A stretch of 64,000 nt of DNA from Amoebidium appalachense (Eukaryota > Ichthyosporea): the NCBI GenBank assembly GCA_963693365.1, contig CAVNZM010000012.1, positions 5,766,001 to 5,830,000 on the forward strand, given 5' to 3'. The notes under the pieces were generated by a model. The model worked only from the letters and a program-made list of their open reading frames with translations, did not search any database and was not told the DNA's origin. Positions 63,544 through 64,000 of the stretch are shown in pieces (within the stretch, counting starts at the first letter, position 1; each line of letters begins with the position of its first letter). The position numbers and the translations under genes were made by a program.

Positions 63544-64000
63544 CCCGGCCATTTGATTTTAGTTTTAGGCGGTGAATTTAGGGTGGGGCATGTATAGGTA
63601 TGTACATAGTCTATGGCCAGTTTACATTAGTCGGCTGGGCATACGGCCTGGCGCAAACCATTGGTGCAGGGTCACAGGAATGCCCGCACGTGTATTATAC
63701 AAACTCTGTGACACCCAGTGACACTAACAGGCACTGATGCATGCACGTCCTTGGGCACACACAAGCACGCACGGACATACTCCCACATCATGCACACACA
63801 CGCGCGCGCACACACACACACATTACAACCCAAATCCACTCACACATATATACGTGTGCGCACGCCCCGGTGCGTAACCACCAAATTGACAAAGACTGCC
63901 ACCAATGTTACCACAATGTCAAACACTCAGTCCTGCACACTGTATTTTGATTTTGATTCTGAGGTGCACCAGCCATGCTTGAACCAGCCAATATGAGGCT
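63544..64000. other. 3' flank of the CNB/F-box gene
   Basis: 457 bp with a CA-rich stretch near 63757-63850. No AATAAA and no further exon seen. Confidence 0.45.

Overview
This is a nuclear genome window from a eukaryote. The genes are broken into many short exons (about 50-390 nt) by GT-AG introns. Start contexts are animal-like and the gene families are metazoan/holozoan in flavour: Munc13 with a MUN domain, and a RhoGEF with an RGS-like domain plus C1. I infer a unicellular holozoan or a related signalling-rich protist, but nothing here fixes the species. Between exons the DNA is dominated by poly(G)/poly(C) runs up to 57 nt, long (GT)n/(CA)n tracts and many intron-specific minisatellites. 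Because of these, many long open frames in the window are artefacts.

Layout. (1) 81-13237, +: 5'-truncated Munc13-family gene (end of a C2 domain, MUN domain, C-terminal C2). (2) 13243-15762, -: a complete 199-aa DESI2-like PPPDE thiol isopeptidase in six exons; its stop lies 5 bp from the Munc13 stop (convergent). (3) 16216-17172, -: an intronless membrane-anchored short-chain dehydrogenase/reductase whose catalytic Lys is Arg. (4) 17173-22506: no gene seen. (5) 22507-25999, -: a 427-aa WD40 protein in ten exons, probably the nucleoporin Nup43. (6) 26000-32509: no gene seen, but two inverted-repeat elements. (7) 32572-33601, +: a secreted lytic polysaccharide monooxygenase-like protein with TATA box and Kozak start. 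(8) 33602-36619: no gene seen. (9) 36620-49036, -: a 24-exon RGS-like / C1 / DH / PH Rho guanine nucleotide exchange factor (773 aa as modelled). (10) 49037-52010: divergent intergenic region. (11) 52011-63543, +: a 22-exon, 1005-aa protein with two cyclic-nucleotide-binding domains, PPxY motifs, an F-box and leucine-rich repeats.

The last gene is the most striking. Its N-terminal half looks like a PKA/PKG-type regulatory module (RRPS sites, then tandem CNB domains). Its C-terminal half looks like an SCF ubiquitin-ligase substrate adaptor (F-box plus AMN1-type LRRs). I read it as a possible cyclic-nucleotide-controlled ubiquitin ligase adaptor. It is transcribed divergently from a RhoGEF with a G-alpha-binding-type domain, so two G-protein/second-messenger genes sit side by side.

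For genes 2, 4, 5, 6 and 7 the exon phases close exactly into one frame (200, 428, 215, 774 and 1006 codons including stop), which strongly supports the exon models. The Munc13 model has two or three unresolved junctions.
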